41,236 bases of DNA from DATCDE01 sp038252405 (GTDB taxonomy: Bacteria > Actinomycetota > Actinomycetes > Prado026), in the NCBI GenBank assembly GCA_038252405.1, contig JBBSAJ010000022.1, forward strand, positions 1 to 41,236. Reading direction: 5' to 3'. This document shows positions 35,446 to 41,236 of this stretch, in pieces. The position numbers and the translations under genes were made by a program. The notes below the pieces were generated by a model that had not been told where the DNA came from, did no database searches, and worked only from the letters and a program-made list of their open reading frames with translations. Each line of letters begins with the position of its first letter. Position 1 is the stretch's first letter.

Positions 35446-35649
35446 ATGGCTCAGGGAACTGTGAAGTGGTTCAACGCCGAGAAGGGCTTCGGCTTCATCG
35501 CTCAGGACGACGGCGGCGCCGACGTCTTCGTCCACTTCTCCGCGATCACCGGCGACGGCTACAAGAGCCTCGACGAGAACCAGCGGGTCGAGTACGACGT
35601 CACGCAGGGCCCGAAGGGCCCGCAGGCGGCGAACGTCCGCGGTATCTGA
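35446..35649 (+). CDS. cspA: Cold-shock protein, CspA family
   Basis: The product is 67 aa, a single OB-fold cold-shock domain. The RNA-binding motifs KGFGFI (RNP1) and VFVHF (RNP2) are intact. It binds single-stranded RNA or DNA and loosens structure. ATG 35446 is chosen because MAQGTVKWFN is the usual N-terminus; a GAAGGGA site lies upstream. It ends just before a strong terminator and lies 1.6 kb from a DEAD-box helicase, another RNA-remodelling function. Confidence 0.95.
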   Translation: MAQGTVKWFNAEKGFGFIAQDDGGADVFVHFSAITGDGYKSLDENQRVEYDVTQGPKGPQAANVRGI

Positions 35650-35660
35650 CCTCAGTCAGA

Positions 35661-35698
35661 AAGGGCGGGTGGACGGGATTTCCCGTCCACCCGCCCTT
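35661..35698. terminator. Strong bidirectional terminator
   Basis: A perfect 18-bp inverted repeat (35661-35678 and 35681-35698) around TT. It lies 11 nt after the cspA stop and 24 nt beyond the stop of the convergent DUF1876 gene, so it can serve both. There is no T-tract, as is common in actinobacteria. Confidence 0.85.
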
Positions 35699-35722
35699 CG
35701 CCATTCCCGGCGGTCCTGGTCG

Positions 35723-35971
35723 CTAGACCAGCATCGCGGCCTGCACGTCGTTGATCGCGACGTCCAGCAGCTCGTGGGCCAGGTCGAGCAGGGCCCGGCT
35801 GGCGGCCAGCTCGTCGCCGATCTCGGGGATCTCCGGGTCCCCGGGCTTGCGGCGGGCCTGCCCCTCGCCCTCGAGTGTCGCCACGTCGGTGGTGAGCACC
35901 GCGCGGGCGTGTGTTCTGTCGTCGTCCGCCTCGCTCAGGTACACGCGGACGGTCCACTCCTTGGTGTGCAT
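35723..35971 (-). CDS. DUF1876 domain protein
   Basis: The product is 82 aa, the usual size of this actinobacterial family, which adopts a double-stranded-RNA-binding-like fold and has no established function. Typical stretches are WTVRVYLSEADDDRTHARAVL and a C-terminal helix ALLDLAHELLDVAINDV. GGAGG lies 6 nt upstream of ATG 35971. The ribosome site falls inside the end of the upstream ApbE-like frame, which overlaps it by 37 nt. Confidence 0.85.
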   Translation of the reverse strand: MHTKEWTVRVYLSEADDDRTHARAVLTTDVATLEGEGQARRKPGDPEIPEIGDELAASRALLDLAHELLDVAINDVQAAMLV

Positions 35972-36852
35972 GCTGCCTCCTCGGACGGCTCCTCCCTGCC
36001 ACCGTCGCGCCGCCTGGGTCCCGTCGGCCAGTGCAGTTGGTCCCGTCCTCGCCCCCCTCGGGCGGGCGGGGAGAGGTGTGGCCAGCCGGCGGTGTGGGCG
36101 GGGGGACGGTCGGCGGTCCACAGCGCCCCCTCGGCCGCCTGGCCGACGAGCAGCTCGAGGGCCCGGTCGGGGGCGCTGACCGCTGCGACCGCCAGCACGC
36201 GGGCTTGCCAGGCGCTGGCCGACACGACCACGCTGCCCGTCCGGTCGGTGGCCGCCCAGCAGACCCCGCCGTCCACCAGCCGCACCGGGGTCCCGTCCCG
36301 GCCGATCTCCAGCGCCCAGCCGGCCGGGCGCGGCGGCAGCCCGGCCACCCGCACCTGACCCGCGACGTTCACGCACACGCCGGCCGCACCGGCGTCGACC
36401 GTCTCCTGGGCGACCAGGTCCGCGGTGACGGCGGCGGCCAGGCCGGTGAGGACGGCGTCCGGGGCAGCGGACAGGGTCGCCGTCAGCGCGGCCTCGTCGA
36501 GGACCGGGTCGCCCCCGAGGGCGAACGGATGGAACCGCCCCCGGGTCTGCTCCCGGCCGAGCACGGCCAGGCCCAGCAGCAGGAGCGTTTCGGGCGCCAC
36601 GGCGACCGGCCAGCCGGTCGCCGTGGCGAGGCGCGCGAAGTCGCTGACCGCGTCGTCCGTCGTCCAGAGCCGGCCCAGCTGCAGCACCCGGTCCCGGGCG
36701 TCCTCGAGCAGGTCCGGTCGCTCGCCCACCACGATGACGTGCGCCTGGCCGGCCGGCACGGCGAACCCGATCTGGAAGACCGGGCCCAGGACGGCGTCCG
36801 CGGGGGCCTCGAGGGGGTCCCAGGCCAGCCGGTCGTGCACCGCCGCGGTCAT
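35935..36852 (-). CDS. ApbE-like protein, degenerate (probable non-catalytic flavin transferase homologue)
   Basis: The product is 305 aa from ATG 36852, which overlaps the upstream small gene as ATGA. ApbE-type order can be followed: the region LWTTDDAVSDFARLATATGWPV, ETLLLLGLAVLGREQTRGRFHPF, then GLAAAVTADLV (137-147) and VNVAGQVRVAG (161-171). In working FAD:protein FMN transferases these last motifs carry a Lys-Gly and GGD, and a HHIIDP motif follows. Here the Lys-Gly are Ala-Ala, GGD is AGQ, and no HHIIDP is visible. I infer a structural or regulatory homologue. The last residues are Arg/Ser-rich and read into the DUF1876 gene. Confidence 0.65.
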   Translation of the reverse strand: MTAAVHDRLAWDPLEAPADAVLGPVFQIGFAVPAGQAHVIVVGERPDLLEDARDRVLQLGRLWTTDDAVSDFARLATATGWPVAVAPETLLLLGLAVLGREQTRGRFHPFALGGDPVLDEAALTATLSAAPDAVLTGLAAAVTADLVAQETVDAGAAGVCVNVAGQVRVAGLPPRPAGWALEIGRDGTPVRLVDGGVCWAATDRTGSVVVSASAWQARVLAVAAVSAPDRALELLVGQAAEGALWTADRPPAHTAGWPHLSPPARGGRGRDQLHWPTGPRRRDGGREEPSEEAACTPRSGPSACT

Positions 36853-37124
36853 GACCGTTCGCTGATGGTGTCCGGCCGACGACCGACGACCGGCTCCTCG
36901 CTGCCCGTCGTCCACGGCGAGGCGTAGGAGGCTGGCCCGGTGGCCCGCTCGGCGGCGACCACCGTCGGTGCGGCCGACCCCAGCAGGACGGCGGCCAGGC
37001 TGGCCATCCCGCCGGCCGCCACGGCGGCCCTGGCCGCGCGGACGCGCCGACGGCTCCGCTCGCTCGCCGACCGGTCCAGGGACTCCCTCGAGCCATCGGC
37101 GTCGGTACGGTCGCCCTCCGCCAC
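36849..37124 (-). CDS. Small membrane or secreted protein
   Basis: The product is 91 aa. A charged, Arg-rich N-terminus (about 40 residues, SERSRRRVRAARAA) precedes one hydrophobic segment, AVAAGGMASLAAVLLGSAAPTVVAA, then a short polar tail. It could be a single-span membrane protein or one with a long signal peptide. GTG 37124 follows GGAGG by 7 nt. It is coupled to the ApbE-like gene by an ATGA overlap, so the two probably work together. I recognise no family. Confidence 0.6.
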   Translation of the reverse strand: MAEGDRTDADGSRESLDRSASERSRRRVRAARAAVAAGGMASLAAVLLGSAAPTVVAAERATGPASYASPWTTGSEEPVVGRRPDTISERS

Positions 37125-37208
37125 GGGTCCACCTCCGGTTGGTTTGCTGGAGCCTGGGCTTCAGCCTTGGACCGGACTGTGAAGAACTCCTGAGCGGACG
37201 CCGGGAGT

Positions 37209-37224
37209 CGCCTGGGAGCAGGCG
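37209..37224 (-). terminator. Possible terminator after the helicase gene
   Basis: CGCCTG-GGAG-CAGGCG forms a 6-bp stem 28 nt beyond the helicase stop. There is no T-tract, and it is much weaker than the element at 35661. Confidence 0.3.
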
Positions 37225-37251
37225 GCCCCCGGCGGGTCGAACGGAGTCAGC

Positions 37252-38580
37252 TCAGCGTGCGGCCGGGCTGCGCCGCTGCCCCCGGCGAGCCGACCGCTCG
37301 AAGCGGTTCGGCTGCCCCGAGCGCGCCGGGCGGGACGACTGGGGGCGCGTCTCCGCGGGCCGCTCGGCCAGGGCGACCCCCGTGGGCTGGCGCGCCCCGG
37401 TCACCCGCGCTAGGTCGGCGTCACCGGGCCGGACCCGGGACCGCTCGGCCTGGACGCCGGCCTGGGCGGCCAGCTTCGACACGTCCTTCTCCTGATGCGG
37501 CAGCACCAGGGTGACGACGACGCCGGACTCCCCGGCCCGGGCGGTGCGACCGGCGCGGTGCAGGTAGTCCTTCGGGTCGGCCGGCGGGTCCACGTGCACG
37601 ACCAGGCTGATGTCGTCGACGTGGATGCCGCGGGCGGCGACGTCGGTGGCGACCAGCACGGGGGTGTTGCCCTCGCGGAACTCGGCGAGGGTGCGGGTGC
37701 GGGCGTTCTGCGCCTTGCCGCCGTGCAGCGCGGCCGCGGCCACGCCTTGCCGGCGCAGCTGCTTGGTGAGCCGGTCGGCGCCGTGCTTGGTCCGCACGAA
37801 CAGCAGGGTGCGTCCCTCGCGGCCGGCGATCTCGGCGGTCACCTGTGCCTTGTCGTCGTTGGACACGAGGAACAGGTGGTGGTCCATGCCGGCGCCGGGG
37901 GCGTGGTCGGGCTCGACCGAGTGGGTCACCGGGTCGGACAGGTACCGGCGCACCAGCGTGCCGACGTCGCCGTCCAGGGTCGCCGAGAACAGCAGCCGCT
38001 GCCCGCCGGGCGCGACCTGGTCGAGCAGCTTGCGGACGACGGGCAGGAAGCCCATGTCGGCCATGTGGTCGGCCTCGTCCAGGACGACGATCTCGACGTC
38101 GGCCAGGGAGCAGGCGCCCTGCTCGATCAGGTCGATCAGCCGGCCCGGCGTCGCGACCAGCAGGTCGACGCCACGGCGCAGCGCCTCGGCCTGCTTGGGG
38201 AACGACGTGCCGCCCACGACCGGACGGCTGCGCAGGCCGACGGCGTGGCCCAGCGGCTCGAGGCCGTCGTGGACCTGCTGGGCGAGCTCGCGGGTGGGCA
38301 CCAGGACCAGGCCGCGGGGGCGCTTCGGCGCTGCGTTGGTGCCGGCCAGCCGGGCGATCATCGGGATGCCGAAGGCGAGCGTCTTGCCGGAGCCGGTGCG
38401 GGCCTTTCCGAGCACGTCGCGCCCGGCTAGCGCGTCCGGGATGGCCGCGGTCTGGATCGCGAACGGCGCCTGGATCCCGTGGCGGGCCAGGGCGGCGACG
38501 AGGGGGGCCGGGACGCCGAGCTCGGCGAAGGACGGCGTGGCCTCGGGCCGGGTGGAGACGGACGGGGTGGGGCTGGACAT
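37252..38580 (-). CDS. DEAD-box ATP-dependent RNA helicase (RhlE/DeaD type)
   Basis: The product is 442 aa. Motifs are in order: Q motif (Phe18 to Gln43), motif I ARTGSGKT (60-67), PTRELA, TPGR, motif II DEAD (168-171), motif III SAT (199-201), and motif VI HRAGRTARAG. A basic, Arg/Ser-rich tail of about 65 residues likely binds RNA. It unwinds short RNA duplexes in ribosome assembly or cold adaptation. ATG 38580 has GAGAGG 6 nt upstream, but that site lies within a predicted hairpin (38588-38617), suggesting translational control. Confidence 0.95.
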   Translation of the reverse strand: MSSPTPSVSTRPEATPSFAELGVPAPLVAALARHGIQAPFAIQTAAIPDALAGRDVLGKARTGSGKTLAFGIPMIARLAGTNAAPKRPRGLVLVPTRELAQQVHDGLEPLGHAVGLRSRPVVGGTSFPKQAEALRRGVDLLVATPGRLIDLIEQGACSLADVEIVVLDEADHMADMGFLPVVRKLLDQVAPGGQRLLFSATLDGDVGTLVRRYLSDPVTHSVEPDHAPGAGMDHHLFLVSNDDKAQVTAEIAGREGRTLLFVRTKHGADRLTKQLRRQGVAAAALHGGKAQNARTRTLAEFREGNTPVLVATDVAARGIHVDDISLVVHVDPPADPKDYLHRAGRTARAGESGVVVTLVLPHQEKDVSKLAAQAGVQAERSRVRPGDADLARVTGARQPTGVALAERPAETRPQSSRPARSGQPNRFERSARRGQRRSPAAR

Positions 38581-38587
38581 GCGTGAC

Positions 38588-38617
38588 CTCTCGGGACGGT
38601 GGCACGTCCCAGGAGAG
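38588..38617 (-). promoter_or_regulatory. Leader hairpin that sequesters the helicase ribosome-binding site
   Basis: In the mRNA, CUCUC and GGGACG (with a 2-nt CU bulge between) pair with CGUCCC-GAGAG across the loop UGCCAC, giving 11 base pairs. The 3' arm GAGAG is the Shine-Dalgarno sequence of the helicase gene. This is seen directly in the sequence; regulation is inference. Confidence 0.65.
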
Positions 38618-38715
38618 AACGAGCCCGGCGCGCACGCGAGCGCGCCGAAGGAAGGATGAGCAAGTGGTCGCTCGCGGCCGACGGCCGGGCAACTCCCCGA
38701 GTGTACCCGGTTACT

Positions 38716-38757
38716 TGTCAGGGTGAGGACGACGGATAGCTCGTCGTCACCCTGACA
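38716..38757. repeat. Long inverted repeat in the helicase-DUF4389 divergent gap
   Basis: Arms TGTCAGGGTG + ACGACG and CGTCGT + CACCCTGACA pair over 16 bp with a 3-nt bulge (AGG) and a 7-nt loop. It lies 136 nt upstream of the helicase and about 180 nt upstream of the DUF4389 gene. It may be an operator, a leader structure or a terminator of an unseen transcript. A second small hairpin (38838-38856) lies nearer the plus-strand gene. Otherwise the 358-nt gap shows nothing I can name. Confidence 0.55.
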
Positions 38758-38938
38758 GGTCGCAGACGGGTCGCACCAGCCCGGTACGCACCACCGAGGT
38801 CAACGCCGCCGGCATCGTCGTAGCGGGCTAAGGACAGCCCGAAGGTCCCTTTCGGGACGGAGCGCCGGGCGTGCAGCATGGGTGCCGACCGAGCGCGGCG
38901 CGCTCGAGGCGCCGCCGCCGACCTGGGAGCTGGTCTTC

Positions 38939-40384
38939 GTGGCGACCACCATGACGTACCCCGTTCACATCGACGCCGAGCTGGACCGGCCGCTTTCCCG
39001 TTGGTTGTGGCTGGTGAAGTGGGTGCTCGTCATCCCGCACTACGTCGTGCTGGCCTTCTTGTGGATGGCGTTCGTCGTGGTCTCGTTCGTCGCGTTCTTC
39101 GGCATCCTCTTCACCGGTCGGTACCCGCGGTCGCTGTTCGACTTCAACGTCGGGGTGCTGCGCTGGTCGTGGCGGGTGGCGTACTACGCCTATGGGGCAC
39201 TCGGCACCGACCGCTACCCACCGTTCACGCTGGCCGACGTCCCTGGCTACCCGGCCCACCTCAGCGTGGAGTACCCGGAGCGCCTCTCGCGGGGGCTGGT
39301 CCTGGTCAAGTGGTGGCTGCTGGCCATTCCGCAGTACATCATCGTCGGGCTGTTCGTCGGTGGTGGCGTGTGGCTCGGCTGGGCGGCGGAGGACTGGCGG
39401 GTCAACTCGCCGGGACTGATCGGCATCCTGGTGCTGGTGGCTGCCGTGGTCCTGTTGTTCACCGGCTCCTACCCCAAGTCGCTCTACGACTTCGTGCTCG
39501 GCATGAACCGCTGGGCCCTGCGGGTCGCCGGGTACGCCGGGCTGATGACCGACCAGTACCCGCCGTTCCGGCTCGACATGGGCGGGCCGGATCCCGCCGC
39601 GCTGGCCGTCGCGCCGCCGAGCGGCGCTGAGCCAGGCGCTGAGCCCGCAGCCGCGGTCACCAGCCGCTGGAGCGCCGGCCGGGTCGTTGCGCTGATCGTG
39701 GGCGCCGTGCTGGCCCTGACGGCCGCCGGCCTGCTCGTGGGTGGCTTCGGGACCCTGTGGGCGGACCGGGTGGCCCGGGACGCCGACGGCTACCTCACCT
39801 CTCCGACCAGGACCCTCTCGACCGCGCAGTACGCGATCGTGTCCGAGCGGATCGAGATGAACACCCCGCAGGCCAGCTGGGCGCTCCCGGACCGCTGGCT
39901 GGGCACGGTGCGGCTCCGGGCCACGGCGGCCGCGGGACCGGTCTTCGTCGGGGTCGGGCCGGCGTCCGACGTGTCGGGCTACCTGTCGTCGGTGGGGTAC
40001 TCGACGGTCACCAACCTGACCGCGCGGACGACGACATACCGGGAGCATGCCGGTGGCGCGCCGGCGAGCACGCCCGGTGAGGCGACGTTCTGGGCGAGCA
40101 GCGTCACGGGGACGGGAACCCAGACGCTGAGCTGGAAGCCGCAGCCGGGCCAGTGGACCATCGTCGTCATGAACGCCGACGGGTCCGGCGGAGTCGCGGT
40201 GAGCGCCTCCATCGGCGCCACCGTTCCTCTGCTCGGCTGGTTGTGGGTGGTGCTGGTGGTGAGCGGTCTGGTCCTGCTCGTGATCGGCGTCGTGGTGATC
40301 GTCCTCGCCGTCGTCTCGGCGTCGAGCGGCGGCGCCGCACCGGCCCCGCCGGCCCCGCCGGTGCCTCCGGCGACAGCGGTCTAG
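38939..40384 (+). CDS. Membrane protein with tandem DUF4389 domains
   Basis: The product is 481 aa. Two homologous blocks (about 10-105 and 110-210) each contain the pattern LVKWxLxIPxY, a Phe/Val-rich membrane pair, TGxYPxSLxDFxxGxxRW and DxYPPFxL, the DUF4389 hallmark. A third part has one more membrane span (about 245-265), an extracellular beta-rich region of about 175 residues, and a final hydrophobic span before a Pro/Ala tail. GTG 38939 is chosen for GGGAG upstream; ATG 38951 is equally plausible. Function is unknown. Its stop overlaps the convergent stop in CTAG. Confidence 0.8.
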   Translation: MATTMTYPVHIDAELDRPLSRWLWLVKWVLVIPHYVVLAFLWMAFVVVSFVAFFGILFTGRYPRSLFDFNVGVLRWSWRVAYYAYGALGTDRYPPFTLADVPGYPAHLSVEYPERLSRGLVLVKWWLLAIPQYIIVGLFVGGGVWLGWAAEDWRVNSPGLIGILVLVAAVVLLFTGSYPKSLYDFVLGMNRWALRVAGYAGLMTDQYPPFRLDMGGPDPAALAVAPPSGAEPGAEPAAAVTSRWSAGRVVALIVGAVLALTAAGLLVGGFGTLWADRVARDADGYLTSPTRTLSTAQYAIVSERIEMNTPQASWALPDRWLGTVRLRATAAAGPVFVGVGPASDVSGYLSSVGYSTVTNLTARTTTYREHAGGAPASTPGEATFWASSVTGTGTQTLSWKPQPGQWTIVVMNADGSGGVAVSASIGATVPLLGWLWVVLVVSGLVLLVIGVVVIVLAVVSASSGGAAPAPPAPPVPPATAV

Positions 40385-41028
40385 GTCGAGAAGCCCGGGC
40401 GAGACACCGAAGAGAAGCGGGCCGGGTCTCCTGCGCCGATCCGGACGATCTCGGGGTGACCCTCCGACCAGTCGACCACGGTGGTCGGCTCGGTGCCGCA
40501 GTCGCCAGAGTCGACGACGGCGTCGAGATCGTGGTCCAACCGCTCCTTGATCTGCCAGCCCTCGGTCATCGGCTGGTCGTCGTCGGGCAGCAGCAGGGTG
40601 CTCGACAGCAGCGGCTCGCCGAGCTCGCGCACCAGCGCATGTGCGACCGGGTGGTCGGGAATCCTTACTCCCACCGTGCGCTTGCGCGGGTGGGCCAGCC
40701 GGCGGGGGACCTCCTTGGACGCCGGCAGGATGAACGTGTACGGCCCAGGGGTGGCCGCCTTGATGGCCCGGAACGCTGCGTTGTCCAGGTGCACGAGCTG
40801 CCCGAGCTGGGCGAAGTCCGCGCACACCAGCGTGAAATGGTGCCGGTCGTCGAGGTGACGCAGCCGACGGATCCGGTTCGCGCCGTCCGGGCTGCCGATC
40901 CGGCAGCCCAGCGCGTAGCACGAGTCCGTGGGGTACGCGATGAGCGAGTCGTCGCGGATCATCGAGGTCACCTGCGCGATCAGCCGAGGCTGCGGGTCGC
41001 GCGGATGCACGTCGAAGTACCGGGCCAT
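40381..41028 (-). CDS. YrdC/Sua5 superfamily protein, YciO type
   Basis: The product is 215 aa. It follows the E. coli YciO pattern over most of its length: LIAYPTDSCYALGC, RRLRHLDDRHHFTLVC, TPGPYTFILPASKEVPRRL, RKRTVGVRIPDHPVA, LLSSTLLLP and TTVVDW. YrdC-fold proteins bind RNA and ATP; TsaC/Sua5 members make threonylcarbamoyl-AMP for tRNA t6A, while the role of YciO is less certain. ATG 41028 gives the usual YciO N-terminus. It is convergent with the DUF4389 gene. Confidence 0.88.
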   Translation of the reverse strand: MARYFDVHPRDPQPRLIAQVTSMIRDDSLIAYPTDSCYALGCRIGSPDGANRIRRLRHLDDRHHFTLVCADFAQLGQLVHLDNAAFRAIKAATPGPYTFILPASKEVPRRLAHPRKRTVGVRIPDHPVAHALVRELGEPLLSSTLLLPDDDQPMTEGWQIKERLDHDLDAVVDSGDCGTEPTTVVDWSEGHPEIVRIGAGDPARFSSVSRPGFST

Positions 41029-41125
41029 TCCCGCAAGGGTAGGGGCGGTCGCGTGGCGACGTCACCTGTCGGTGCCCTGATCTATGCTCGAACACGTGTC
41101 TTGTCTCGCAGATGGGGGTGACTTC

Positions 41126-41236
41126 TCAGAACGTGAGGCCGACGACTTCGCGCTGCTTTCGTTCGGGGCGGCGTCGGTGGTCGGCGAGGTGGTGGTAGAT
41201 GCGGTCGGCCCAGTGGGCGTTCGCCTCGTTGCGCCG
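41126..41236 (-). CDS. C-terminal fragment of an unidentified protein (cut by right edge)
   Basis: A minus-strand frame enters from the right edge and ends at TGA 41128-41126. The 36 visible residues include NEANAHWADRIYHHLADH and a very basic RRRPERKQR segment, with GC-rich third positions in the first half. The basic, His/Trp-rich tail could belong to a DNA-acting protein such as a transposase, but I cannot assign a family. Confidence 0.45.
   Translation of the reverse strand, partial: RRNEANAHWADRIYHHLADHRRRPERKQREVVGLTF

Noticed and set aside
41088..41103. Possible LexA (SOS) box, TCGAAC-ACGT-GTCTTG
   Set aside because: Only the left half matches the actinobacterial consensus TCGAAC-N4-GTTCGA; the right half fits poorly.
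41096..41236. Plus-strand open frame at the right edge starting GTG
   Set aside because: Its third positions are less GC-rich than those of the opposite minus frame, and no ribosome site is evident.

Overview
The window is about 41 kb of very GC-rich DNA. Reading frames have strongly GC-biased third positions and GTG starts are common. Several families are typical of Actinomycetota: an IclR-type PcaR, a DUF1876 protein, tandem DUF4389 domains, and GTGA/ATGA gene overlaps. I read it as a soil-type actinobacterial chromosome. I see no rRNA, tRNA, CRISPR array or complete insertion sequence. Both window edges cut through unidentified genes, and the first 400 bases look decayed.

Region 1 (about 0.4-8.6 kb) is a minus-strand operon: a lipoprotein solute-binding protein, a complete branched-chain-amino-acid-type (HAAT) ABC importer, a 3-hydroxyisobutyrate-dehydrogenase-family oxidoreductase and an M24 'pita-bread' enzyme with Cys at one metal-ligand position. 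A divergent LacI-family regulator faces it across three GCAAnCGATTGC-type operators, one of them at the predicted transcription start. This looks like a ligand-inducible uptake and catabolic unit of unknown substrate.

Region 2 (8.6-26.4 kb) is an aromatic-degradation island. The minus-strand operon pcaIJFHGBDC, followed by an IclR regulator (PcaR-like), converts protocatechuate to succinyl-CoA and acetyl-CoA. A divergent plus-strand operon encodes an aldehyde dehydrogenase, a second complete HAAT importer, an amidase, a zinc alcohol dehydrogenase and PobA (4-hydroxybenzoate 3-hydroxylase). The 292-bp divergent spacer has two good promoters and three inverted repeats. The natural reading is import of an aromatic amide, alcohol or aldehyde, conversion to 4-hydroxybenzoate, then protocatechuate and the beta-ketoadipate pathway.

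Region 3 (26.4-32.3 kb) is a minus-strand Pot/Fbp/Phn-type ABC importer (binding lipoprotein, two permeases, ATPase) with a downstream-facing metallophosphoesterase. A 35-nt near-perfect inverted repeat lies inside the first codons of the first permease gene.

Region 4 (32.3-41.2 kb) is mostly housekeeping or accessory: a DHA2 drug exporter, MurA, a cold-shock protein with a strong bidirectional terminator, a DUF1876 protein, a degenerate ApbE-like protein with a small membrane protein, a DEAD-box RNA helicase whose ribosome-binding site lies inside a predicted hairpin, a tandem DUF4389 membrane protein, a YciO/Sua5 family protein, and a truncated gene at the right edge.
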